From: Caenorhabditis remanei
Lineage: Eukaryota; Nematoda; Chromadorea; Rhabditida; Rhabditidae
Direction of reading: 5' to 3'
Assembly: GCF_010183535.1 (NCBI RefSeq)
Contig: NC_071332.1
Coordinates: forward strand, 17,360,001-17,424,000
DNA: 64,000 bases
Shown here: positions 23,425 to 34,729 of the stretch, piece after piece
Layout: each line of letters opens with the position of its first letter
Position numbering within the stretch: the first letter of the stretch is position 1
Made by a program: the position numbers and the translations under genes
The notes under the pieces: model-generated
What the model was told of the DNA's origin: nothing
The model's input: only the letters and a program-made list of their open reading frames with translations
Database searches by the model: none

Positions 23425-25165
23425 TTACTTCTTCTTTGTATTCTTCTTCGTCGACACATTTCCTTTAGCCTCTTGTTTCTTCTCGCTTGTTCCCATCTGA
23501 TCCAACTCCACCAAATTGCTCGCAACGTATTTTGTTTTATGAAAATCCACAATATTCATCCGGTTGCGTGAGTTCTGCTTCTCAATGAACTTCAGAATCC
23601 AGGGCACTTCTCGAGCGAGACAGTTGATTTGACATTGTGTAACAGCTGCATGCAGGTCACTTGGGTCTCTTGGTGATTTCTTTTTCAGTTTTGCAAAGAT
23701 GGGATATGCATACTCCTCAATGCCTTTGAAGAACTCATTCAGTTTCAGAAATCTGAGTGTTTTTGTCAAGTATTTCAGATCAAACTTTTTTTTCAGTTTA
23801 ATAGTCTTTGCATTGGATTTTGCATTGGATGGATCTTCTCGCTTCAAGTGTTGATTGTAAAACTTCTCCCACTCCTTCATGATAGCCTCCGACATCTCGG
23901 AATCAATGAAGTAGATGTCTTTTTTGATATCAAAATGGGTTTTAATAGACTCGAAGAACTTCTTAATTCTGGTAGAATCGTTCTCTTGGAATACCTTCTT
24001 CGCCACAATCATATCCATCATAACTTCATATAGTGCATCCATTGCAAGAATACAGTATCCTTTCTTACAAGTTGGAATCGGGGACCGGGCGAACATCAAT
24101 CTCGGACTCTCCATCATAGCAAACTCCAGATTCTTCAACTCTTTATTGTCACTGGTCTCCAATGCTCTCAAAACGTCTTCATAAGATAATGTTGGCAGGT
24201 AGGCAACCTCCTGTCGGAGTTTTTTAGGAATCAACTTCTCTATTTTGTCAGAATCCACACCGTATTCTTGTAGAATTTGGAGGAAGTCATGAGCCATCAC
24301 AAACTCTCCTTTCTCATTGGAGAATAATCGAATGACTTGTTTAGGCTTTCTGGTTTTCTGGTTGGGGTTGAGTTGTTTCATATAGATGTTCTTGTCTTTA
24401 CAAAACTTTGCAACTTCCTCCATAACATATCCAACCCATGAAACGATGTCTGCGGCTTCTTGATAGTCTTTAGATGTCGAAAGCATAAGGAATATATCCA
24501 TCTCTTCCAAAATGAAATCAGTCAACCCATAGATTGTTTTCTCCTTATCCTCCTTCCATGCATCCTTGAAATCCTCATACTCACTTTTCGAACCAGCGGT
24601 TCCAAAAGCTCTTAGATCCGGATGAGCAGAAGTAGGTTGCTTCGGTTTCTCCGTGAACAGAATCATCTCGTGATGACTTTCAACTCTCAGTCTCTTCCAG
24701 ATTCTGTTCAGAATCATCTCGGCACTGTTCTTCGCGGGACATTCCAGTGGGCACGAATCGCAATAATACAGTAATTTGTGTAGATCGCATTCATACATAC
24801 ACCACTTCTTCGACATGGTATCAAGGATAGAGAGAGATGAGTCGACTATATCGTATGCGGGCATTTTGAGATATTCATAACTTTTTGGGAAGTCGATGTA
24901 GGTGGCAATCTGATCGTATAGATCGTCGGCCGACTCGAACATTCCGAGCTGACCATTTGCTTGGTTGAGAAGATCCTGGATGCTGTTTTTTCGTTCTCGT
25001 GCATCGCACTGCCAAGTCTCAGGAATTAGCTGAAAATGAGAGGAATTAGTTGAGGGATTGAGATTAAGAACTCACCTCTTTCGGAAGGAATTTTCGGATT
25101 GCTGCTTCTAGATTGCTCCGAGGCCGAGATATCTTTTTAGATTGCTTCGAGACCGAGCTAGCCAT
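23425..25165 (-). CDS. Unidentified 564-residue protein
   Basis: Exon 1 25165-25076 (MASSVSKQSKKISRPRSNLE) and exon 2 25029-23425 join in phase across a 46-base intron. The product is hydrophilic and mostly helical, with no signal peptide or membrane segment. It has a Cys-rich stretch near residues 75-105 (WCMYECDLHKLLYYCDSCPLEC) and a Lys-rich C-terminal tail (STKKNTKKK) that could be a nuclear localisation signal. I do not recognise a domain. The Cys cluster could bind metal, but spacing does not fit RING, PHD or C2H2 patterns. The C-terminal third is duplicated in the adjacent gene. The convergent or intergenic sides are repeat-rich. Confidence 0.75.
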
Positions 25166-25490
25166 ATCTGTAAATAAAGTTGTGTTTGAAATTTCAAAAC
25201 AAAATGACGGGAAAAGGAGGAAAAAATCACGAAAAAAGTCCAAAAATCACAAAGAAAAGTGAAAAAGGAAGAAAATGAGTGAGTTTGAAAGCAATGATGA
25301 CAAAAACAATAATGAGAAAAACGCGTGCGCGCTCGTAGATCAAAACGACAACCCGATGAAAAAAATATGTGGGTCTGAGAATTTTTGGAAACAATTTGAT
25401 CTACTCCAAAATCTTTTTTGTCGTCATGTAACCACATAAACGGATTTGAGAAGTTTTCGGGATAAAAAGATAATTTTGAAAAAAATATTA

Positions 25491-26291
25491 CGTAATGCAC
25501 AGTCTCCCAAAGTCCGAGTAAGAACTGCAAGGAAATTTTTGATCTACCCTCATGAAACGAAAAATTTAAGAAATTAGCAGGTCTAAAACGTTGTTACTTT
25601 AATTTTTAGCGTAAAATTCAAGGCCAGAACTAAGAAAATTTCAGTTTTTGAATTATTCTGAGAGCATTATCCACCCATTCAATCTAAAAAATCCTGGTTT
25701 CAGATATTATTTCAGGTCGAAAAGGCAATTTTTCATTTTGATTTCGGAAAAATCTACGGGATTTGTTCATTTCTCAACATTATCCAACCAAAGATATCTC
25801 AAAACGTGCTCCGGAGATTTTTACACATTTCTGTAGGACGGTTTTTCAATTTGCTCATTAGTTTTCGAAAAAATAACAAAAACTGAAAGAAATTCGGAAT
25901 TTGATCGATTTCTCAAAAACTAATGAGCAAATTGAAAAACCGTCCTACAGAAATGTGTAAAAATCTCCAGAGTACGATTTGAGATATCATTCGCTAGATA
26001 ATATTGAGAAATAAACAAATCCCGTAGATTTTTCCAAAATCTAAATAAAAAATTGCCTTTTCGACTTGAAATAATATATAAAACCAGGATTTTTTAGATT
26101 GAATGGTTGGATAATGCTCTCAGAATAATTCTAAAACTGAAATTTTCTTAGTTCTGACCTTGAACTTTACGCTAAAAATTAAAGTAATAACGTTTTAGAC
26201 CTGCTAATTTCTCAAAATTTTCGTTTCATAAGGGTAGATCAAAAATTTCCTTGCAGTTCTTACTCGGAGTCTGGGAGACTGTGTAATGCAG
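25491..26291. repeat. 800-bp palindrome (fold-back element)
   Basis: Arms of about 380-390 bp meet near 25890. Outer ends are TAATGCACAGTCTCCC and GGGAGACTGTGTAATGCA. Inner blocks ACTAATGAGCAAATTGAAAA and TTTTCAATTTGCTCATTAGT are exact complements, and most of each arm agrees. No transposase-like ORF. It starts 330 bp upstream of the 564-residue gene. Confidence 0.9.
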
Positions 26292-26744
26292 CGTAAAGCT
26301 AAAGGTGGAAAAGTCACTACAATAAAGGTTAATGTGATGAATACATCAAGGAGAAACCATTATTTTTCTAAAAACCATGATATCATGTCTTTTGAGTGTT
26401 GCATTTGATAATTTTTCTATGAAAACACCAATTTCCACAGAAAGCTTTTTGCCGAATTCTCGACTTCGAACTGTATCCAGCTCTCTATTTCTTGACGTTT
26501 CCATCTCAATTATAGCTCAAAAAATCCGCAATAAATAGGTTCATTTCTGATGGATGAGCCACTTTTTTGCCGAATAAGTTTCGAGAAATAATGAAAAAAC
26601 TGATTTCTCAGGCCAAAACTTCGATCTGTATCAGCGCCTTTATTTTTGCTCCAAAATTAGTTTTCTTTTTTCCGAAATGTTGCTTCTGATTCATCGACTT
26701 GTAAAAAAGAGATCAAAATATCAAATGCCATGATTCTCAACAAC

Positions 26745-26750
26745 TTTATT
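26745..26750 (-). promoter_or_regulatory. Poly(A) signal of the DUF19 gene
   Basis: AATAAA on the minus strand, 10 bases after the stop codon; the 3' UTR would be very short. Confidence 0.5.
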
Positions 26751-26759
26751 AAATTAAAA

Positions 26760-28429
26760 TTAAAATACTTTTTCATTATTCATAGTAATAACAAATCTTC
26801 TTTTCTTTTTGTTATCCTTGAACATTGAAAACGCAAATTCTGGACTATTATACTGATTATTCGGTCCCATAGACACCTCCAGGTTCTCAAAATCCGCCAA
26901 AATCTCCTCCCGACAAAATTTTGTAATAGTAAACATGAAGCAATCCGGTGCCTCGTTAATTCTTACACAAGACATCTGCTCGTGATAGAAATCGTAGAAA
27001 CTCATATTAGCGAGACACTTGTACTCCAACAGTCTTGGGCGGAGCTTGAACACGTTGGTCAGATTTGCAGGTAGTGCTTGGAAAGTGTCAGTGAACACTT
27101 TAGATGAGTTCTTCTCGTCTTCATTGAATACCCAACAGGATTCTTGCATGCATTTCTGAGAGAAATAAAATATTTTAGATTTAAGATAAAAACATTTTTG
27201 TGATACCTCCATTGCCTCACTAATTTCTACAACATCCTGAACCACAGGATTAGATAAATTGACAGATAGTACATGTATTGAAGTTGCCTTTGTCATGAAT
27301 CCGCCATCCAATTTTTCGCATTGAAGTCTGTGAAATTTATCACTTGGACTCGCACAAAAGCTGTTATCAGGAACGGGTCTACTGGTGTACACTTCCACGA
27401 TTTCATCGTAGTTTTTCAGGAAAAAGTTGTAGTTTGTAGTGTCACAGGCGTTCCTGGCAATTGTCAAAAAGCATTGTTTTTCAGACTTGAAAAGCGATTG
27501 GGCGACGGTAAGGTTCAGCTGAAAAAAATCAGTAAAAAATACCTTTCTCGTCAAAAAATGTGCTGAAAGTAACCAAAAAATCCCTTTGTTGGCCAAAAGT
27601 ATGTTAAAAATGAAACCGGCTGAAAATCGGTCAAAAATGACATTTTTTGTGAGGAAATATGCAGAAATTGTTTAAGAATCTCATTTTTCAGGGGTTGCGG
27701 TTCATGAGGTGAAAATGACCAAAAGTAGACTGAAAATCGGTTAAAAACTGACATTTCTCGTGAGAAAATGTGCTGAAAATAGTCAAAACTGACCAAAAAC
27801 AGGCCGAAAATATGCAAAAAACCCATCCCATTTTTCGAAAGGAAATTGTGCTGAAAGGTCTTTTTTTACTATGAAAAATGTCAGTTTTGTCCGATTTTCA
27901 GCCATTTCCGCACAATTTCCTTTGAGAGGTGTTCTGAAACCGAGACATTTCAAAACCGGTCATTTCAAAACTAACAATTTTGTAACCAAAATCTTTGGTG
28001 CAATTGTAGTCCTCCTGGTATACTCTCTCCAGAATCGGTGCCATACAATTATAATCGAAGCCATATCTTCTTATGCCGACTTCATCACAGGATGTTTGAA
28101 AAATTGCCTTTTCTGATTTTCCTTTAAAACATTCCAAACCAGACGCGCATTTCTGGAAAAAGTAGAATTACAGTAGTTCTTAAAAGTTTGATATTTGAAA
28201 AATTTACCATAACATTCTGACACTGCTCCGTATAATTCTTCATTAGGGCTTTCAGCGGCGGGAAATTATCGTTCACACTTTCCAATGTCTGATTTTTCTT
28301 TTTCATTTGTTCCTGACATCCCTTGTTAGTTTCAGTGAGGCAAATAGTGGGTGAGTTGGGACTATAAACTGTAGAATCCACAAGAATTGGTACTAGGAAA
28401 GAGAGGAATAGTTGGAATATGAACCGCAT
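26760..28429 (-). CDS. Secreted protein with two DUF19 (T20D4.11-like) domains
   Basis: Four exons (28429-28208, 28152-27976, 27518-27207, 27155-26760) join in phase to 368 residues. A signal peptide (MRFIFQLFLSFLVPILVDS) is followed by domain 1 (CLTETNKGC, CQNVMKCASGLEC, SCDEVGIRRYGFDYNC, DYNCTKDFG). Domain 2 has CFLTIARNAC, a KCMQESCWV pair, YKCLANMSFYDFYHEQMSC and CFMFTITKFCREE. The evenly spaced Cys and the FYDFYHEQ..C signature are those of nematode DUF19 secreted proteins, whose function is unknown. The tail is basic (KDNKKKRRFVIT). AATAAA on the minus strand at 26750-26745 overlaps the end closely. Intron 2 (27519-27975) holds GAAAATGTGCTGAAA-type repeats. Confidence 0.8.
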
Positions 28430-28729
28430 CACACACGAATAATTTTGATCTGTTTAGGTGCGTGCGTTTTAGTATTTATACAGAAAAGTTTGTACGTTGA
28501 AAGAAGATTCAAAAGATTAAAGAATGGTGTCCAAAAATGAATCATAGTTAGTACGTTGAGTGAAAGGGATGAACGAAAGAGATTGTTTTATTCAGTGCGT
28601 AAATTTTTGTTGATGTTTGTTCGGGAATCTGAAAAATTGGTTTTGTAAACTTCGGCCACAAATCTTTTTACTGCATGATCCAGACACCTGTTTTTTGAAA
28701 AAGTTGAGTATTTCGTTCAAAAAAGCAAC

Positions 28730-29035
28730 AAAAAAAAACTTAATCCTCCTTAGCAAGTTACGTATCGACAAAGTAATTTCTCCCTGAAATCTACCCATTT
28801 CAGTGCAAAATAGTGCGATTTTTTGAGCAGTTGACTTAGAATTACTATCATTCTCTAGGAAGGGTCCGTACAAAAAAGTTGAAAACAACAAAAATGGAGT
28901 TCTACTTTTGGTCTGTTCGATCCCATGTAAAGTTATTTTGTGGGACAGTTATTTTTACTATGACACACTTTCAAAGTTGGGCATTTTCAGCTGAAATAGG
29001 CAAAATGTGATACCTTTTTGGCCGGTACTGTAAGT
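28730..29035. repeat. Single-arm copy of the 22416-22815 repeat family
   Basis: Shares TAGGRAGSGTCCGTACAAAAAAGTTG, TGACACA.TCTCRAAGTT and CATTTTCAGCTGAAATAGGCAAAA with the palindrome at 22.4-22.8 kb. Non-coding, upstream of the DUF19 gene. Confidence 0.6.
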
Positions 29036-29039
29036 ATTA

Positions 29040-29270
29040 CTCATCAAAAAGTTGTGTTCTTTTGACTCTCTGTTTGAGTTGTGTTTTGCGGCGTCGCTCT
29101 TTGTTCATTCAAAAAATAAAATTTACACGGTGATCTATGAACATATTTTGTACACGCACACATACCGAGCGAGATCAAAACTATTATCTTGTCTGGGAAT
29201 ACTTATTAAAAAATTCTCCAACCTATTCAAGCAAATAAAACTGTTATAGTGACTTAAGGTCAAGTGTGGG
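29040..29270 (+). repeat. Direct duplicate of 34430-34660
   Basis: About 230 bases nearly identical to 34430-34660, starting ATTACTCATCAAAAAGTTGTG, with shared blocks TTGTGTTTTGCGGCGTCG and GATCTATGAACATATTTTG. The two copies bracket the nuclear receptor pseudogene/gene pair. Confidence 0.8.
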
Positions 29271-29334
29271 AAAATCTCAACTCTTTTTTTGGCACCGTGC
29301 CAACCGTTGTGTGCTGTGTTCAATGTTCCAGGAA

Positions 29335-29472
29335 GATGATTAACGACATATTTCCGGTCTCTCGAACATGAATTTTTCTTGAGGAATGCTCGGCGACACA
29401 CGCCAATGCTCCATATCTTTCACTGAATCCCCGGTCACCGCATACTTTGCAAAGAGATTATGGAATAGACAT
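29335..29472 (-). pseudogene. Dead nuclear receptor DNA-binding exon
   Basis: The reverse strand aligns with exon 1 of the receptor at 32450. ATGTCTATTCCATAA has a stop at codon 5 where the intact gene has ATGACTATTCCACCA. Then come LCKVCGDRGFSERYGALAC, a 19-base net deletion removing the P-box (GGCNIFF in the intact copy), and a shifted remainder. It is the left arm of an inverted duplication. Confidence 0.8.
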
Positions 29473-29563
29473 AGTTTACAGGAAGGAAGCGTTCGCTGTG
29501 TTTAGTCTAGTCTGTGTACATACGGTTTCGGAAATGAGGGGAATAAAAGAAATGTTCATGGAT

Positions 29564-31222
29564 ATAAGACAGGCCAAATTTGAAAATTTTATTTTTTCAA
29601 CGTGATAAGTTGGTTTTCACTTGAGAAATGAGCTTTCACAGATTCTTTACTGTCAGAAAACATGACATTTTAAATGTGAAATTAACCGAGAAGTCCCAGA
29701 AAAAAGCCAAATTATTTTTATTGTTATTTATTCCAATTCGTCTTATTTTGTTTTTAAATTGAAGTTATATTTACGTGACCTTATTTATTAGGATAAAAGA
29801 AAAAACAGAAAATCACAGAAAAGACTCAAGAGGCGATTCTGTGAAAAACAACAAAAAAGAGAAGACGTTTTGAAAAACGTGAACCAGAAAGAAGTTTTCA
29901 CAGATTTTCCTCACGAGGTTAATCTGTGAAATTACAAAATCTATTGAAAAGGAGAAATATAACGTGAACTTTAGTATCCGAGAATGATAACATCCACGTA
30001 GAGCTCATCGGAATTTTCGTGTCGGAATCTTCTTCAAAAAATAGATAGGTCTGAATCCTTGATTAATCTCAGACAACTGCATTCGAGTTGAATAATCTGG
30101 AAATTGATAATTGAAATCTGTCGATTTCTTAAATGACTCACCTCTCGAAACTTGTGAATTTCAGCTTTCTCCCAAATAAAAACATGAAGAATCCACTCGT
30201 AAACATAGTTCAAGATAAAGTGACTTCTGAAATCATCTGAAATTGATGCTCCTCGCCTTCTTCTTATTTTCTGTCAGACACAACCATTAAAAACACAAAC
30301 TCACACCACCAGAAAAAGTTGGAATGAATTGAAAAAATATTATTTGGGGCTTTTTCGAATTTACGTGACTTTTTGTCCGTTGTTAAGAATTCATTCCAAC
30401 TTTTTCTGGTGGTGTGAGTTTGTGTTTTTAATGGTTGTGTCTGACAGAAAATAAGAAGAAGGCGAGGAGCATCAATTTCAGATGATTTCAGAAGTCACTT
30501 TATCTTGAACTATGTTTACGAGTGGATTCTTTATATTTTTATTTGGGAGAAAGCTGAAATTCACAAGTTTCGAGAGGTGAGTCATTTAAGAAATCGACAG
30601 ATTTCAATTATCAATTTCCAGATTATTCAACTCGAATGCAGTTGTCTGAGATTAATCAAGGATTCGGACCTATCTATTTTTGACTCCGATACGAAAATTC
30701 CGATGAGCTCTTCGTGGATGTTATCAATATCGGATACCAAAGTTCACGTTATTATTCTCCTGTTCAATGGATTTTGTAATTTCACAGATTAACCTCGTGA
30801 GGAAAATCTGTGAAAACTTCTTTCTGGTTCACGTTTTTCAAAACGTCTTCTCTTTTTTGTTGTTTTTCACAGAATCGACTCTTGAGTCTTTTCTGTGATT
30901 TTGTTTATTTTCTCATTTCTGTTCACATTTTCTCCTCTGGAGACTATTCTGTGGATGTGTTTTGAATAAATGAAATGTTGAAGGTCACGTAATTATAATT
31001 TCAATCGAAACTAAAACGAAATGAATTTAATCGAATCGAACAAAAAACCATTTCTCTCACTATTTTAATAAATGAAACAGCGATTCAAAAATTAAGGGAA
31101 TTATCTTATAATAATTTAGAAAACACGTGATTTGAAGTTTTCTGTGAGAGAATCACGTTTTCACCATTAAACGCGTTAATTTTATTTCAAATTTTGAAAT
31201 TTTGAAATTTAGCCTGTCTTAT
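29564..31222. mobile_element. 1.66-kb fold-back transposable element
   Basis: Ends ATAAGACAGGCC and the complement GCCTGTCTTAT. The whole element folds on itself around 30355. Inner arms (29960-30320 against 30390-30780) are nearly identical, and outer arms share TGAACCAGAAAGAAGTTTTC and CAGAAAAGACTCAAGAG. No transposase ORF, so it is non-autonomous. It sits in the 5' flank of the dead receptor copy; the paralogous flank at about 32360 has the uninterrupted sequence with one ATAT-like site. A single arm of the same family lies at 53123-53436. Confidence 0.85.
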
Positions 31223-32449
31223 ATGTAGAAGATGAATATCTTTTGAGGGGGTGTCAGCTGTTTCGATGGAGGAGAAAAGGAAGTAAATTATTAATTTTTC
31301 CAAAATTTTATCATCACAAGTTAATTACATAAGGTTGGTGGGCACAAAATTCCGATTCTAGTTTCAGGTTCTGAAATACTCAAAAATCTTGAATTTCACA
31401 TCGAATGTCACATTTGATTAAGTTTTTTTTTGCTTTTTTGAACGAAATACTCAACTTTTTCAATTTTCATTTCAAATGTCAATACTGAATTGTTGTGGCG
31501 TGAACATGACCTAACCTAGTAAATGCCTAACCCTGAGTTCACACGTGGCAAGAAGATCTGCCTAGAGGACTTATAGTTTTCGGTTATTCCTTATGTAATT
31601 AAATAGTAATTTACTCCACTCTCCCGCCACCTAACAACGTAACATCAACGAAACATTATCAAATACGCTTTCGGAGTGACGGATAGCATCTCCGAAAAAT
31701 CAAAGTATGGAGAATGAGATTGGAGGTCGTCACTCCGGGAAAAGGATGGAGTTTACGTGCTGTCTGAGAAAAAAGGATGACAGAGTTGAAATAGAACTAC
31801 ATACTTTTTTTCCAAACTTTCTGCCTTTTAGAGGAAATAAAAAAATAAGTGTTTTTAATTTGAGTAAGTTTGTTATCGTCAGAGGCGTCTCGCTAAAAAT
31901 TTCAATCAATCTCTCAAAAAATATAGTAGACGATCATGAAGTTAGTATGAAAACACGAGAAAATTGCAAAAATTTTCCTGAAAAAAAAAAGAAAAATTGA
32001 AAACTAAATATTTTTTTTAATGATATCTCTGAATATAGGTGTCTGACGTGCCGAGTTCGGGTCAAAGCTTTCCAAGCCCGACCCGTGAATTGACAAGTCT
32101 GAAGAACACGTGGAAGCAATAGTTTCATTAAAAAAAACTGTTTTCAAAATTTTTTCATTATCTTGAAAAGTGGTCACCAGCTGATATCTGTTACCTTTTG
32201 AGAGCAGGACCTCCTGAAACTAGAATCTGAATTTTGTGCCCACCAACCCTGTTTATAACTTCCAATAATTAATGCTAAGAAAATTGTTGAAAATTCATAA
32301 TTTACTTCCTCTTTCCCCTCATCGAAACAACTGCCATCTCCTCAGAAGATATTCATCTCCTACACATCCATGTATATTTCTTTTATTCCCCTCGTTTCCA
32401 AAACCGTATGTACACAGACTAGACTAAACACAGCGGACGCTCCCAAACG
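31223..32449. other. Spacer of the inverted receptor duplication
   Basis: 31223-31385 and about 32195-32360 are inverted copies (TTGGTGGGCACAAAATTC and GAATTTTGTGCCCACCAA; GATATTCATC and its complement), flanking an unduplicated centre. 32365-32449 pairs with 29472-29560. No gene is recognised in the centre. Confidence 0.65.
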
Positions 32450-34119
32450 ATGACTATTCCACCAACACTTTGCAAAGTGTGCGGTGACCGGGCATTCAGT
32501 GGAAGATATGGAGCATTGGCATGTGGTGGATGTAATATATTTTTTCGTCGAGCATTCCTCCAGAAAAAGTATTTTTTGTGTTCCAGAGACCGGGAATGTA
32601 TCGTTTATTATAGTGAGAATTCTCTTCTTTTTAAAATTATTTTGAATTTGTTTCAGCGAACCGACTTTCCTGTAGATCATGTCGATTACAAAAATGTCTC
32701 CATGCTGGGATGAGTGTGCATGCATTTAAAGTTAGAGGACATCTCACATCTCCGTTAACCGAAAATCTTCTGGTCACACTGACGAAACTATAGATGATAC
32801 AGTTTGCGGAGCATTATCAGTACTTTAAAAATCACAATGTTGATATTGCTTTTCGAGAGGGTAATGTGGTAAATACTGGTACAATATAACGCATTCACTG
32901 TAAGACTCGAGCATACCCTCAGTGATCGTGTGCCTAGAGCCTCTACTTGTTTCAAAATGTACCTCTGGTCATCAGTAACTCTTATGCCAAAATTTGAACT
33001 CGGGCTCCGGGTTACGGTAGTACTGAAGGTTCTCAAAGAGCAAAACTTTTTTTTGATCGTACACCTTGTAATTTTTAGAATAAAATGAATTACGATATTT
33101 TTGAAACATGAAAATAATTTTTGGCCAAGATATAGCAAAAAGAGTCCGTTTTTTCTAAAATTTTGGGAAAAATTGTGAATTCAATGAAAAATGTAGGTAA
33201 TACCTTGTTACCGCACTATATGAAAATGACATAACTTAATCGGTATTCATTTAATACCAAAAAATTGTTTGCTCTTCGAGCACCTACAGTACTACCGTAA
33301 CCTGGAGCTGATACCCAACGGTTTCTGTTTTTATGAAAATCTAGTGCACACATTACTCGAGTCTTACAAAGACTGCGTTATATAAGATAATAAAAATTTC
33401 CCAACCAAAAATCCCATTGCATTTCCAGAGTCACCGCCGTCGAGCTCGCACCCGTGATGCCAACATTTCCCTCCAACTCAGCCTGAAACATGCAACCGAA
33501 TGGTGTAACATGTTGAGACCATTCAAAAAATTGTCGACAGAATCTAAAAATCACTTTCTTGCGGAATATTTCATAGCATTCATGCTAATTGACCAGGGCT
33601 ACAAGACAGAAAAACAGACGGACAGGAATATCTGGTTGCTTCATAATGAAAGTTTTGTGCATCTGACAGAATCTTCAAAGTCAGTTTAATTGTTTATAAA
33701 TAATTATATCAGATTTTGTTTCAGAAATCGTTTTCTGCATAGCATTGCCAACCCATTCCACATGCTAAAAGTAGATAAAAAAGAATGCGCGGCGCTGAAG
33801 ACCATTCTGATATTGAAACGTAAGACTTGTTTTTATTTATTCTTACTGTACATGAGTACATCCTTTTTCAGCCTCCTGCATTCCTCCAAAGATATATCAT
33901 GGACAAGAAAGTACTATCGCTTGCTTGTACATAGAATGTATGCAAGAGCTAATGCGACATTCGTTGGGAAGGGGCGGAGCAATACGATTTGGTGAAATTG
34001 TTTTATTGTTGAGTGCAATTCGTTGTGGAGTTAAAGATATGTATAATATTATGCGTGATCCTGGGTTTTTTGATTTTGAGAGCTTGAGCGAAAATGTTAG
34101 AAATGTTTTGTTGGAATAA
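32450..34119 (+). CDS. Nuclear hormone receptor (short nematode type)
   Basis: Five exons (32450-32612, 32657-32730, 33429-33679, 33725-33819, 33872-34119) join in phase to 276 residues. The N-terminus starts directly at the first zinc finger: LCKVCGDRAFSGRYGALACG, P-box CGGCNIFFRR, second finger CSRDRECIVYYTNRLSC, then CRSCRLQKCLHAGM. The ligand-binding part begins SHRRRARTRDANISLQ and includes CIPPKIYHGQES, ECMQELMRHSLG and the C-terminal FFDFESLSENVRNVLLE, a pattern usual in nematode receptors. The protein is shorter than typical (about 350-450), mostly from the hinge and N-terminus. It is a DNA-binding transcription factor; ligand unknown. Intron 2 carries a 500-bp inverted-repeat element. 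Confidence 0.85.
32884..33382. repeat. Inverted-repeat element in intron 2 of the receptor
   Basis: Ends TATAACGCATTCACTGTAAG and the partial complement CTTACAAAGACTGCGTTATA; inner blocks CGGGTTACGGTAGTACTG and CAGTACTACCGTAACCTGG. About 500 bp, no ORF. Confidence 0.75.
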
Positions 34120-34429
34120 AAATATTTTTAAGACAGAATAGAATCATGGATTCGTATTGAACACTCTATTTCTGATGAAGCAGTCAAAATTTACATCGAA
34201 AACGCAAAATCATAAATGCACGTTAAGTGAAAAGGATGAAAGAGTGCCAGCATATAATGTAAATATTTGTTCATTTTTGTTCAGAAATCTAAAAAAAATC
34301 GGGCAGTGCAAGTGAGCTCCAGAGAATTTCACGAATCATCCAGACACCAGGGACATCCGGACAACGGACACACAGTCCAATTTTCTATCATGATTAATTT
34401 AATAGGACATAGTTATACATATGTATTTA

Positions 34430-34660
34430 AATATTACTCATCAAAAAGTTGTGTTCTTTTGATTCTCTGTTTTAGTGAGTTGTGTTTTGCGGCGTCGATC
34501 TTTGTTCATTCAAAAATAAAACTTACCGTGATCTATGAACATATTTTGTACACGCACACATACCGGGCGAGATCAAAACTATTTTCTAGTCTAGGACTAC
34601 TTATTAAAAAATTTTCCACTTTATTCAAACGTACACCTTTGTTATAGTGACCTTAGGTCA
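34430..34660 (+). repeat. Direct duplicate of 29040-29270
   Basis: Second copy of the 230-base segment, 310 bases downstream of the receptor stop codon. No coding function seen. Confidence 0.8.
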
Positions 34661-34729
34661 AGTGAGTGGTTACGGTATGATAACTATTTTATAAAAAGTC
34701 ATTTTTAGAATTATTCAACAGGAGTGAAC

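Noticed and set aside
25108..25530. 140-codon ORF on the minus strand upstream of the 564-residue gene
   Set aside because: It is out of frame with exon 1 and overlaps it and the edge of the palindrome; Phe/Ser-rich translation of promoter sequence.
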